DNA of 64,000 nt from Ypsolopha sequella (Eukaryota > Arthropoda > Insecta > Lepidoptera > Ypsolophidae), in NCBI GenBank assembly GCA_934047225.1, contig OW203987.1, positions 31,081,501 to 31,145,500 of the forward strand, read 5' to 3'. Under the pieces are notes generated by a model, which did not search any database, was not told where the DNA came from, and saw only the letters and a program-made list of their open reading frames with translations. The translations under genes and the position numbers were made by a program. Shown here piece by piece: positions 33,971 to 44,375 of the stretch. The stretch's first letter is position 1. Every line of letters begins with the position of its first letter.

Positions 33971-36900
33971 ATTTATTTATTTATTTTATTTATTTATTTA
34001 TTTAGGGAAAAACAACAGAAGTAAACTACAGATATAACTAAAAGGAACTAACAAATTTTTTTTTTATAAATATTTAAATCTACTCCCTTCAACATTTTCC
34101 TCAGAGAGATAAAAAGAAGAAATATAAAATTTGGTGACGCTACAGAAAAGACCTAAATCTAAATCTAAACCTAACTTAACTAAATGTACAATTTTTGATT
34201 ATAATTAATTAAACACACAATGTTACAGAATAATGATACACTACATACATAAATAAGTCGGGAAATAACGAAATGAATATATAAACATACATACCAATAC
34301 ATACATATATACCATATACATACATAATATTATTTAATTAGATTATGGTTGATTGAAATAAGATTATTTATTTGTTGTTAAGAGTCGTCAAGAATTTGTC
34401 TTATTTGTCGTTTAAAAGTAAACCTTTTTGAATTAAATAGGTCAGCTGAGAGGAGTGATTTGTTGAATGACTCGCAGATTCGTCTGAGAGGTGCTCGACG
34501 ACCGGCGTTTTTTCGCGTCAAAGGCAAAGAGAATAGGGCCTGGGATCGTGAAGACCGCGCAGGTGTTCTAAATCTGATCTGTTTCAGTAGAGAAGGACAG
34601 TCATAAAGGTTGTTACAGATATTGTAGAGAGTCATCGCATCCAGTAAGGTTCGTCTATCGCTTAGGCGTTGTAACTTGTAAAGTTGAAGGAGATCCGAGT
34701 AATGTCCTTGAGATCGCGTCAGTCTGAAGTGAAGTGCTTTCACAAATCTTTTCTGGATCATTTCTAGTTTATTTGAGTATACTGCATAAAATGGATTCCA
34801 TACGACGGAGGCAAAGTCGAGCTGTGAACGTATAAGTGACTGATATAAAGTTATGTATGTCGATGCGTGTTTAAAATGTTTTGTTATTCTTAACACAAAT
34901 CCTAGTAGTTGATAAGCTTTTTTACAGATTTTATCTATGTGTTGATCAAATGTGAGTTTTTCGTCAAATGTGACACCGAGGTCACGAACGCTGGTTACTT
35001 TAGCTACGTCTACGCCCCCTATGCTGTACACATATTCCACCCTATTATGGTTCTTAGTAAATGATATTTGCTGACATTTATCATAGGCGAGTTGCAGCTT
35101 GTAACGTGAACAAAAATCCTTGAACCTGATTAAATCTTCTTGTATTAGGGTGCAATCATGTTGGTTCTTGACAGCCTTAAATATCTTCAAATCGTCAGCA
35201 AACATGAGTATATTAGAGTTGTGAAAACACTGCTCTATTTCATTAATAAATAGCAGATACTGCAGAGGTCCCAAAATAGAGCCCTGAACAACACCAGAAG
35301 AGACAAGCCTTTTTCGTGAACAGTATCCATTTATAGTGATCACTTGAAACCTATTTTCAATGTATGAAGCAAACCATTTTAGTAAGTTTCCTTTTATTCC
35401 GTTATACGCTAGTCTCTCGAGAAGCAACCTGTGATCCACCTTATCAAATGCCTTGCGAAAATCCGTATAAATTGCATCTACTTGAGTGCCAGCTTCTAGA
35501 GCATCAAACAAAAAGTTAGAATAAAGCAAGAGATTAGTGACTATTGATCTTTTCTTCATAAAACCATGTTGCTGTTGGCTTATTTGTGACTGTAAGATGG
35601 GGTAAAGTGCATCATGGACCAGAGATTCAAATAATTTAGGGAGAGTTGATATGTTGGATATAGGTCTATAATTGGGGATCCTAGCTTTAGAACCAGATTT
35701 ATGTATAGGAGTCACATTGGCCATCTTCCATCTATCTGGGAACGTACCTTCAGTTAAGCATTTGTTAAATATTATGTGAAGTGGGTAAGCTAATGCAACA
35801 TGAAGATTTTTTAAAAAAAAGGCGCTTATTTTGTCGGGCCCTGGACCCTTTGTACTGTCCAAATTTTTTAGTCCTTGCTCTATTTTCTCTTGTGTAAGAT
35901 GTATTGAAGCTGTTTGCTCGGCCACCGGGTTACTTTGGAGGCTATCTAAGTTTTGGCAATTTAAACAGTCAGTTGGTTCGAAGACAGAGGAAAAGAAGTC
36001 ACTAAACATCTCTGCTATTGTAGTAGGATCGCTGGACGAGTTATCTCCAAGTATCATTGTACTGGGGTATCCGGAATCGCTTTTCTTTAAAGATGATACG
36101 TATTGCCAGAAGTGTTTTATATTATTAGGTATGGCTAACTCAGTATCCGTAATATACGTTCGAAAGCATTGTGACAAAAGTAATTTGCAGCGTGTACGAA
36201 GGAGAGAATACTCAGCGTAATCAGCAAGAGATTTATAAATTTTCCACCGGCGCCATAATTTTAACTTTCGGTTAAGTGAGCTTTTCAGTGCTGGGGAGAA
36301 CCAAATTGGATATTTTGTCTGTTTATTTCTTTTCATTGGTACAGTTTGGTCAATTATGTTGTAAATAATATCATAAAATGTATCCACCGAAGTTGACGCG
36401 TTGGTGTTTTTGAGCTTATCATCCCAATTGAGGGTCTGGATTTTGTCACGGATTAACGAATAATCAGCTTTATTGAAGTTATATTTAGGGTTGTGTCCGG
36501 GGGGGATTGATTTTTGCGCAGATCTTTCCATGGTATACTCAAAAGATGGATGGTGGATACCTGACCGAGAGATGTCAATTTTGGACCGAACACATAAACA
36601 TGAGATACTGCAAAGTAGCAGGTCGAGAATACGATTATTATCGTTGAGACAGCAGTTGTACTGACAAAGTTTCATTAAAGTTATTGTGTTTATGAGTATT
36701 CGTTGGATTGCATTAGTTGGTTGTGATGGCATAAGTGCTCTATCGTAATTGTTTGGAGTCCATTCTAGGTCTGGTATGTTAAAATCACCAGTAATACAAT
36801 AGGTAAATTCAGGATGAGTAAGGTATATTCGCTGCATTTTACCTAGAAGTGTTTCGTAGATATGTGATTTGGATTTTGGAGGTATATAATTAATTGATAA

Positions 36901-37176
36901 AAGTAGAATAGAGTTTTGTTGTGTCGGTAGGGTAATTATTATGTCTTCGTAAACCGGGTCCTCCAAGTCAAATCGTCTAGTCGCAGGAATTGTTTTCTTA
37001 ATAGCGATAAAGATACCGCCTCCATCTAATTTTACTGTTTTAGATAAATCTCTGTCTCTCCGAAAAATTCTGTATCTATCATCAGCCAACTCAGAGTCAT
37101 ATATCCCCGGTCTCAGCCAGGTTTCAGTGATAATAATTATGTCATAATCCGAATTTAATATTCCATTCCAATATTA
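33971..37176 (-). mobile_element. 5'-truncated jockey-like LINE insertion
   Basis: Minus-oriented non-LTR element. The 3' end carries a (TAAA)n tail, seen on the plus strand as TTTA repeats at 33971-34004. It has a 3' UTR of about 370 bases, then ORF2 up to the truncation point near 37174. ORF1 and the first part of the endonuclease are missing. No clear target-site duplication was found by eye. It lies in the same orientation as the zinc-finger exon, about 360 bp before it, and so probably inside the host intron. Confidence 0.9.
34378..37173 (-). CDS. LINE ORF2 protein: endonuclease (partial) and reverse transcriptase
   Basis: An uninterrupted frame of about 931 codons ending at TAA (34378-34380). 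It is open 5' to codon 37171-37173, before an in-frame stop at the truncation point. The frame starts within the AP-endonuclease domain (IIIITETWL with the catalytic Glu, then GDFNIPDLEW); the earlier N-terminal part of that domain is lost. The RT domain follows: KGPGPDKI, PIHKSGSKARIPNYRPIS, DFRKAFDKVDH, SSGVVQGSILGPLQYLLF and the catalytic FADD box at 35191-35202. After RT come RDLGVTFDEKLTFDQHI, SLIRSQLDFASVVWNP and IQKRFVKALHFR, usual in jockey-type elements. In GVVQGS a Val stands where relatives mostly have Pro. No ATG supports a host start; the frame is a remnant of the element. A frame this long with no lesion indicates a recent insertion, but without the full endonuclease it is unlikely to move by itself. 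Confidence 0.92.
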   Translation of the reverse strand, partial: YWNGILNSDYDIIIITETWLRPGIYDSELADDRYRIFRRDRDLSKTVKLDGGGIFIAIKKTIPATRRFDLEDPVYEDIIITLPTQQNSILLLSINYIPPKSKSHIYETLLGKMQRIYLTHPEFTYCITGDFNIPDLEWTPNNYDRALMPSQPTNAIQRILINTITLMKLCQYNCCLNDNNRILDLLLCSISCLCVRSKIDISRSGIHHPSFEYTMERSAQKSIPPGHNPKYNFNKADYSLIRDKIQTLNWDDKLKNTNASTSVDTFYDIIYNIIDQTVPMKRNKQTKYPIWFSPALKSSLNRKLKLWRRWKIYKSLADYAEYSLLRTRCKLLLSQCFRTYITDTELAIPNNIKHFWQYVSSLKKSDSGYPSTMILGDNSSSDPTTIAEMFSDFFSSVFEPTDCLNCQNLDSLQSNPVAEQTASIHLTQEKIEQGLKNLDSTKGPGPDKISAFFLKNLHVALAYPLHIIFNKCLTEGTFPDRWKMANVTPIHKSGSKARIPNYRPISNISTLPKLFESLVHDALYPILQSQISQQQHGFMKKRSIVTNLLLYSNFLFDALEAGTQVDAIYTDFRKAFDKVDHRLLLERLAYNGIKGNLLKWFASYIENRFQVITINGYCSRKRLVSSGVVQGSILGPLQYLLFINEIEQCFHNSNILMFADDLKIFKAVKNQHDCTLIQEDLIRFKDFCSRYKLQLAYDKCQQISFTKNHNRVEYVYSIGGVDVAKVTSVRDLGVTFDEKLTFDQHIDKICKKAYQLLGFVLRITKHFKHASTYITLYQSLIRSQLDFASVVWNPFYAVYSNKLEMIQKRFVKALHFRLTRSQGHYSDLLQLYKLQRLSDRRTLLDAMTLYNICNNLYDCPSLLKQIRFRTPARSSRSQALFSLPLTRKNAGRRAPLRRICESFNKSLLSADLFNSKRFTFKRQIRQILDDS

Positions 37177-37971
37177 ATAACTTGACAAAATTTTTTACAC
37201 ATAAAAAATAATATTAAATTAGGAATGCAGGAGAATCTTTAAATGCATCAATAACATTTTTAACGGTTATCAATTATTCATTGTCCCGTAACAAGTCACA
37301 ACACTACCGTACAAAAGTTTAAAAAGTCAATTTGCTATCGCCAACATACAAAGTTGTAACTACATTTCTCATTGATATCATCTTTACACTGACGAAATAA
37401 AAACTATTATCTTAAGAAAGTTACTTATAGGTTACCAGTATTGTATATATTATATTGTCTTTGCACAATTAATAATTATTTATAATATAAACAATACTGG
37501 TGACCCAGAACTAACTTTCTTACGATAGTGCAAAAAACAGATTGGACTAAGATGCAAAATAAGTTATAAAAATTATAAGGTGACTTTGATTGATACAGTC
37601 AAATTCATAATGGAGACTTTGTAAGTGATCGGTAACAAGGTTCAATTACCCTATCTGTGAAATACGCAAAAAAAATGTAGGCTTCTTATACTTATTGAAC
37701 AGAAGTAGTTCTTGAATAAATATAGGGACACAAACAATGATTTTATTTCGCAGCAGGGTCATTGAATCTTCTTGTTCCTGACAACTTAATGAGTCTCCAG
37801 TATGAATTTGAGTATATCAATCAAAGTCACCGTATACCGACAACGTGCTTTGTGCTTTATGCTCCTTCAGATGAATACATAAATAAAAGAATAAGTTAAT
37901 TCACTTAATAACAGTACCTACTCGTACAAAACATATAAAATAATAAGTTAATTGGAAACGAGTATAATACT
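37177..37971. other. No gene seen
   Basis: AT-rich, probably intronic. The direct flank of the LINE has no recognisable duplication. Confidence 0.4.
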
Positions 37972-37979
37972 GACTAACT

Positions 37980-38377
37980 CAGGGCTTCCCAAACTTATTT
38001 TTACTGTGATGGCCTTGACAATTTGCCCCCTCCCCCTTCTGGCCAAAAGGTACCTACCAGACTGGTACCAGTAGTACCAGTTGTAATTCTAGCCTAGAAA
38101 CAAATTATCAGAAAAACTGCAAATAACATTTATAATTTTTATTAGAAGATAAGAAAAAAAAACAAAACATAAGAATAAAAATGAAAAGAGATATTTATTT
38201 TACTTCGTTGGCTGGCTACTAATGAGAAGCTAGATAGTGTTTGCTTTTCTTAGCATAGCTTCTCAAAACGGGGCTCAAGTTTATGTGGTCCGTGGGGTAG
38301 TCAGTGTGGATTGCTTCACGACGCCCCTGGGATAATGCCGCGACAGGGCGTCGCGACGCACAGTTAGGAAAGCCCTG
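37980..38377. mobile_element. hAT-type MITE, 398 bp, with perfect 8-bp target duplication
   Basis: The ends are CAGGGCTTCCCAAAC and, inverted, CAGGGCTTTCCTAAC. The flanks are GACTAACT at 37972-37979 and GACTAACT at 38378-38385, an exact 8-bp duplication. CAGGG-type ends with an 8-bp duplication define the hAT superfamily. The inside has no transposase frame, so it is non-autonomous. The ends are nearly intact, so the insertion is fairly young. Confidence 0.93.
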
Positions 38378-38385
38378 GACTAACT

Positions 38386-39573
38386 AATTTGTAAAGTTAT
38401 TGTTCTTTCTCGCTATATAATCAAGTATAAATAAATACTACTAAGTAATCTGTAAATCGACAAGTTATTTTTGACAGATTTGTGACACAAATGTGAATCA
38501 TTTGTTGAACTAGGGCTTATAGTACCATCATGTGCATGCTGCGCCCAAATGATAAAACCAATAGATTTATGTACGAGACGAGAATGTAAATGAAAAAAAT
38601 AATGTTAAAACTTTTCATTGTCAATTCATCAACACAAATCAACCAAAAATGTATTTAGTCTACTTTTAAATATAGTGTACGCAATCTAAGGAGCGAATAA
38701 TAGTTGTGCAGTGAACTTGCGCGCGCGTCTCGCCTGAGTAACCATCTGTGTTGCCGGTCGTACTGCAATTTTTATTAGCGATCGGAGGCCTATATTCTGC
38801 TCCTTGCAAAACTCACTGTTTTGAAATTGATTCAAATTTTTAGTTCAGTGAATAAAGAGAAGACATCTGTATTTTTTGGGAACTTACATAAATGAATTCG
38901 GTACAAACTTGGAATGATATGCTGATGATGACAGATTTTTCCAGTACAAGATACATATTTAAATTTCAATTACTTGTGGATTTTTTTTATCTTGGAGGCA
39001 ATTTGATATACCTATACGTAGTAGATATATGAGAATATCATTTTATTTTTAAGTATACTTTTCAGTATGATAAGTAGAAATTATTATTTTAGTTAACGCA
39101 GCAAACTGTAAACCTCTTGTGTGATTCTAATTTGCTTTGCAAGAAAATAAGAATCCTTTTAAGGTAATTTCCAAATATTTTTAAGAAAAAACGTTCTACT
39201 GAACTTTAAAAAAAAAAAGTTATAAATAAATTTATTTCAGATAACAAGATCATTATTTTACATGTCATGTTTGAAATAAAAATACCTACAATAATATAAT
39301 TAACTAATTTCATGTTAAGTGGAACTTTTTTGTATGAAACATTCCGCTACATTAGATTATGTAATGGTGCAATAAATAGCACAAATTAAGGTTTAAATGA
39401 TCGTAAAACTGTACTATGTATTACTAATGTTGAAGCATTAATAAACTAATTCATTCAATATTAACATAACTATGTATGTAAGTAATTAAGTGAATATTCT
39501 AACAATTCGTGCAATCAAGTGATCCACACACAGATAATTATCTTGAGTGCTCCATTGAGCAGCAGCGATCTAC
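38386..39573. other. No gene seen
   Basis: AT-rich sequence without a recognised element. Confidence 0.45.
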
Positions 39574-39967
39574 TTAAGGCACTTATAACACCTAAATTAG
39601 TAGCTCGATAGGTGTCGGTACTAGTATCTACGGAAACGAAGGCGTGGCAAAACAGCCTTTAGGCAGGCGGGCAATTGTAGCGATATCGGTGCACATTACA
39701 TAGTGGCTGTTATGACTATCGCTGCGTCTCCGGATAGTGCAGAATGTGCTAGATAAGTGTAAAGATTATGTGTAGGCTAAGGAGCTACGTAGGCTAGGGT
39801 GCTACATGGACGAGGTTGCTACAAATTTAAGGCGATTACCATCGCCAAATTAGCAGCTCGAATTTTGTCACTACAAATATCAACGGAAACGACATTGAAA
39901 TAACGTTCATATCAGCGCGCAATGCATAGTGGCTGTTACGACGCTCGCTGCGTCCTTGATAGAGCGA
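39574..39967. repeat. Old duplication, two copies about 253 bp apart
   Basis: The block with AAATTAGTAGCTCG, ATCTACGGAAACGA, CATAGTGGCTGTTA and CGCTGCGTC (39574-39742) recurs as AAATTAGCAGCTCG, ATCAACGGAAACGA, CATAGTGGCTGTTA and CGCTGCGTC at 39827-39967. Between and after them, GGCTA-GGTGCTACGTAGG motifs repeat (39775-39825, 40320-40352). Divergence is high. Confidence 0.75.
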
Positions 39968-40819
39968 AATAGGGGAAAATTATACTTTTCACTGGGACGT
40001 GATTACTCAATTGAATAATCTTATGTTATGTTTATAGCTATAAAGTTTATCTATTTATCAAAGCATAGATGAATTCAATCGGCCAAGCAACTCAGGAGCA
40101 GTAGGGAATTTGAGGTCAAAAACACCATTCAGTAAAAAAAAAATCATGTAGAAGTTTTGGTGGTATGAAAAAGAAAACTGTTGCATATGTTGTCTAAGAG
40201 TTGATTATTCATAATACATTTTTTCATTATTTTTGGTTTGGCCATTAACGAGGAGTAGGCTTCAGAAAGTACCCATTTGGCAATAGTAAGGCCCTTAAGT
40301 AGGTGAGTGAGAGTTCTGCTTAGGCTAAGGTGCTGCGTAGGCGACGGTGCTATGAATATAAGATTAAAAAAGTAAAAAAGAAAAAAAACGACATTACAAT
40401 ATTAAAATCTAGAATATTTCACACATACGAGGTAACATACCATTATAACATTTCATTGGCTTCCAGACACTAGGCTAGGAGTGCTCTGTACATTACAGTG
40501 GACGCCGGAAGACGGTTAAATATTGTTTACTCAGATATTTAGATTCAGATAGTGAATGTTATGTAAACAATCATTGATACTTAATCCAAACTTCAAATAA
40601 AGTTTTGCTTAGCTTCAATTATTTATTACATTATATATAATATAAAGGACTTAATGCAACAAAGTTTCATGTAAATTCATTATCCAATAACATCCGGTAT
40701 TAATATCGTAGATAAAACATTAAGATTCTAGATTCCTTATTGGGACCTTGTTTTGTTGGTCGGTATAATCAATTAATGTCGGTGAAAAATTAAATTGGGA
40801 CGTTGCACTCCAAAAACTC
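39968..40819. other. No gene seen
   Basis: AT-rich sequence; nothing recognised beyond the GGCTAAGGTGCTGCG motif noted with the preceding duplication. Confidence 0.4.
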
Positions 40820-41243
40820 CTTAAGGTGATAGGTAAAAGTTTTAGCGTCCCTGTTACTCCAAATGCGAAAAAACTCTCAGTGCGAGTGGGATGGATTCGT
40901 GGAAAAGTAGCAAAAAGTCGGTTTTTTATTAATATAAAAAGTACTAAGATATTTTGTCGAAAATATTTTCAAGGAGACTTTACAAATACATAATATCTAC
41001 ATTTTGAATGCAATTTCACAATGAAATTAGTTAGGATTTCAGAATTACAGGAAAAATAAAACAATTCAGAGGTCTTTTCGGAATTAAATTCTATTGAGAA
41101 AATTTCATCCAATCGCGTTTTCCTTCAGTGACAATCTTAATCAAATACTCAATAAACATTTACGCAAAAATAAAATACGTAGATGACGTTATAGTGGAGT
41201 AAATGGATTCGAAAAAAACCCATTTTTTTTTGGTATCGCCTTT
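40820..41243 (+). mobile_element. Copy B of the ~420-bp TTAA-ended repeat
   Basis: Begins CTTAAGGTGATAGG, then GTAAAAGTTTTAGCGTCCCT, TCAGTGCGAGTGGGA and AAAGTCGGTTTTTTATTAAT, matching copies A and D closely. The middle is diverged. The end GGTATCGCC is followed by TTTGG, so the right TTAA is lost. Confidence 0.75.
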
Positions 41244-41974
41244 GGTACATCTGATACACGTTACTTATAAAAAATACTGTCTACTTACTCATAAGGTACT
41301 TAATTGAAAAAGCAAAACGACGATAGCATTGAAAAAATTTTCATTCGGATTGCAATGTCCACGACTACCTTTACCCAACATTTCCTTTCCCACTAACAAA
41401 ACATGCTCGGAATGTCCACAAAAACACAATTCACTCTGCTTCGATGGCAACACGCACCTTTCAGTTGCCAGCGCAACGCAACCAATTGCAATTTTAATGA
41501 AAAAAGTTTGGTAAAAAATATTGATTTGTCTCGGCTTTGGCCTTGGCTGTTTATTCTGATTTTCGCAAAGTATATATAAAGGCTGATTGCACAGAGGTCG
41601 TTGCCGTCCTCTTGGTGGCCACGTGATGCAATGATGGAAAAAATGAGATTGATTGCAGTTCAACTAAACGTGACTACGGCTGACTTTTAGAAACACATGC
41701 TTTTGTTTGGTTGGCACTATTTAACTTTGTTGGTTTTATTGTAAATATAATTGAGTCTGCCATTTCAAGATTGTAAGTTTTGGAAACATATTTAGAGTTT
41801 ATCTTTACATAATTATTCTTTCACTTTTTTATATTAAACTATTTTATTTTGATGATGGAACTCCACGGATACAACCCAAATAGATAAATTCATGAGAACA
41901 ATCTATCAATTTCAAATCCGTTCAGTAACTAGATTCTTATATCAACTAGTTACTATGAATGTTGACCGTTTGAA
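41244..41974. other. No gene assigned
   Basis: A 124-codon minus frame (41289-41663) and a 61-codon plus frame overlap it. Neither has a recognisable domain, start context or codon bias distinguishing it from chance. Confidence 0.4.
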
Positions 41975-42238
41975 ATAAAAGTCGGGCAAGTGCGAGTAGA
42001 ACTCGCAGCTGAGAGGATCCGTTACCATTACATGTTACACATATTGTATTTGATGACTTATTTTGGTGCTCGCATAGTACACAAATATAAGTTTGTGTTG
42101 TAACAATTTATGACTCTTTGATTTATTCCTTGCTAATACTCGTACCTCAAGCTGCATCCGAGAAAAACTGCCTTGCAAACGGACAGACAGACAGACAAGA
42201 AAGTGATCCTATTAGGATTTCGTTTACGGAACCCTAAA
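41975..42238 (+). mobile_element. Interspersed repeat with AAGTGCGAG and GGAACCCT ends
   Basis: Starts GTCGGGCAAGTGCGAGTAGA, has GGATCCGTTACCATTA, a GACAGACAGACAGAC stretch and AAAGTGATCCTATTAGGAT, and ends TTTACGGAACCCTAAA. I know this arrangement from abundant short insect repeats of unsettled class. Short relatives are at 29069-29142 and 27520-27557. Confidence 0.65.
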
Positions 42239-42617
42239 CACAAACAAGTTAATTACTGACTAATACAACTTCAAACTCTTGATCCACAATAATATTCATG
42301 CATCTGAACTTGCTGCTCCAAAAACTCTATCTACGAAGAACGATAATTTCTGATTCTCTGAATTAGCATGAATTTTTGTCTAATTTCTCGCTCCGGTGAC
42401 AATCTTCAGTGAAAGTTGTTCTAGTTAGGTACCTACCTAATGCTACACTTTTGTTGACGAAAATACGAGAATTTGTTATATTTTTCTACATCCTATATCA
42501 CGTATTAACTGAGTTCCCGAGCCATGGAACATTGTAATGTCAATTATTTACGAGTAGAATGCGTGATTTTTTTTAATAAGTTTGATTAGTTAGGCATTTC
42601 GTTTGATATTATTGCAG

Positions 42618-42886
42618 CATTTTGTCGGATACATTCAACAACATTTTGTTAACGCCGGATACATTCAACTACATTTTGTTAACGCCGATACATTCAACTA
42701 CATTTTGTTAACGCCGTATACATTCAACTACATTTTGTTAACGCCGGATACATTCAACTATATTCTGTTAATTTCCGGATACATTCAACTACATTTTTTT
42801 AGCGCCGGATACATTCCCGTACATTTTGTTAACGCCGGAGACATTTAACTACATTTTGTTAACCGCGGATACATTCAACTACATTT
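42618..42886. repeat. 30-bp minisatellite, about 9 copies
   Basis: Units of AACGCCGGATACATTCAACT plus ACATTTTGTT, with single-base indels in some units (CGCCGATAC, AATTTCCGG, AACCGCGG). The 81-codon frame through it is a repeat by-product. Confidence 0.93.
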
Positions 42887-43087
42887 ACATTATTTTTTCT
42901 ACTCCCATATTTTAAGTTGCTCGTTGTCGAATTACATAGACGTAAAGTTGAACGACGTTCGATTTCATACTGACATGTATGTACTCGCCCGCACTCCTGC
43001 CATGTCGTTTACTATAAGTCACTCGTCTAGCTAAATGGCAATGGAAGATATTTGTTTTGCCTCTTCTTTTAATCTCTTTTTATTATT

Positions 43088-43574
43088 TTTTAATACAGTT
43101 GCTCAAAAAGTGGCGTATTGCAGGGACGTATAGCGTTCGGGATGTGGGCTATTACATACTCGAGCTTTTTCTTTACCTTTTCCGAACTCGTGCGTTCTCT
43201 TTCCCAACTGTCAAAATATTGTCTATTAAAAAGAAAAAAACCAACCACGAAGTTTTTACAAAAAAAAAATCAAAGAAGTTTTTATGATTCATGCAAATAT
43301 TTCTAAAAGGAAGCTACTATTTTGTTTCAATATCAGATTTAATGATTTGATTCAATGAGTTAGGTTAGGTTTCATTTCATTTCATCTCATTAAATTTCAT
43401 TTTCATTTCATATCAATAAAAAAAATCTACTGAATACTTGGCTGTATGGGCATAGTTCTCTTTGCCTAGCCAGAATGGGTGAAGAAAACAAAAAAAATCT
43501 CTGCTTATATTCTTTTACGGTTGGCGCCTTTTTCCAAAAATTTTCTTTGCGGGTTTAGTTGTTTGTTGCACAAA
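43088..43574. other. Non-coding stretch before the 44-codon frame
   Basis: Contains TTGCTCAAAAAGTGGCGTAT, a K-rich low-complexity segment, an ATTTC pentamer run (43370-43412) and GGTTGGCGCC. It may belong to the same element as the following frame and hairpin, but nothing decisive ties them together. Confidence 0.3.
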
Positions 43575-43709
43575 ATGAGTAATTTCGACGATATTTTATT
43601 TGAATTGACACCACCGGAACTCAGTATAATTGCACAAAATGCTTCGGAGAAGTCAAAAAGTCGCTACATATCTACATACGACGAATTTATTGCGTGGAGT
43701 ATTAGTTAG
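43575..43709 (+). pseudogene. 44-codon frame resembling the N-terminus of a transposon tyrosine recombinase
   Basis: ATG at 43575 to TAG at 43707 reads MSNFDDILFELTPPELSIIA, then QNASEKSKSRYISTYDEFIA and WSIS. The SKSRYISTYDEFIAW part resembles the start of the core-binding region of Crypton-like tyrosine recombinases found widely in insects (SK.RY...Y..F..W). The frame stops at once, so it would be a truncated relic. The likeness is motif-level only; it could also be chance. Confidence 0.35.
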
Positions 43710-43788
43710 TTGAGTTTATTGTGTTTTTGTTATTTTATTAAATTGCTTCATTTTTTCGCAACTGTATTAAAAATAGTTGTTCAGTACA

Positions 43789-43899
43789 CGTGCGGAACCG
43801 TCATTGCAACTTGTTCCGACTGTCAACCCTCACCTTCGGCTGCGCCTCGGCTCGGGTAGACATTTGTCGGAACTCTTTGCAATGACAGGCTTTCCGCAC
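43789..43899. repeat. 111-bp hairpin GTGCGGAA...TTCCGCAC
   Basis: GTGCGGAACCGTCATTGCAA at the left pairs with TTGCAATGACAGGCTTTCCG plus CAC at the right. Further in, TTGTTCCGAC pairs with GTCGGAAC and ACCC with GGGT. The loop is CTTCGGCTGCGCCTCGG. It lies 80 bp after the small recombinase-like frame and could be that element's terminal structure. Confidence 0.8.
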
Positions 43900-44142
43900 T
43901 CGTAATGAAATATACTATTGTTCTACATTTCATTTATTAACATCATGAACAAATGTGACTTTCTTATAAGAGGTATACTGTATGACATTTTTTCATGCGT
44001 ATTAATATTAATGCAATGTGATCTAAACTAAGTAATTCTCCATACTGAATACTGGTACAAATCCCCTTGTATAACAATATTCTTGTTTTTGGTCGACGTA
44101 TTAAGTTTATCGTAAAACATAGTTTCTAATGTACCTGTTATA

Positions 44143-44375
44143 CAGGGGGAAGCTGAAAACTGGTGATAGTACTCGTTCATTCGAACAACATTTAGTATAG
44201 AAACAAAACTACAATCGCTTAAAAATATCAGCTGTTTCGTAGAAAAGTTACTTAGCTACCCGAACAAAATGTATGAAACAACTGTTCTTATTCTCGATTT
44301 CTTAATTTTTTTACGATATTTTGTTCGTATGGATTATCGAGTTTCCGGCTTCCGAAACTTCATGTTAACATCCTG
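44143..44375. mobile_element. Candidate small MITE with TA flanks
   Basis: Left end TA-CAGGGGGAAGCTG and right end CATCCTG-TA resemble the ends of the foldback at 27640-28563 (TA-CAGGGTG...CATCCTG-TA). Beyond the first few bases the ends pair poorly, so this is tentative. Confidence 0.33.

Noticed and set aside
35831..36664. Plus-strand frames of 63-129 codons within the LINE
   Set aside because: Shadows of the ORF2 coding strand.
33971..37200. Target-site duplication of the LINE (AATAA-like words at both ends)
   Set aside because: The words are short, AT-rich and not exactly placed; chance matches are expected here.
41289..41663. 124-codon minus frame
   Set aside because: No domain, no start context, no relatives recognised, and an overlapping plus frame. 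Length is within chance expectation for this region.
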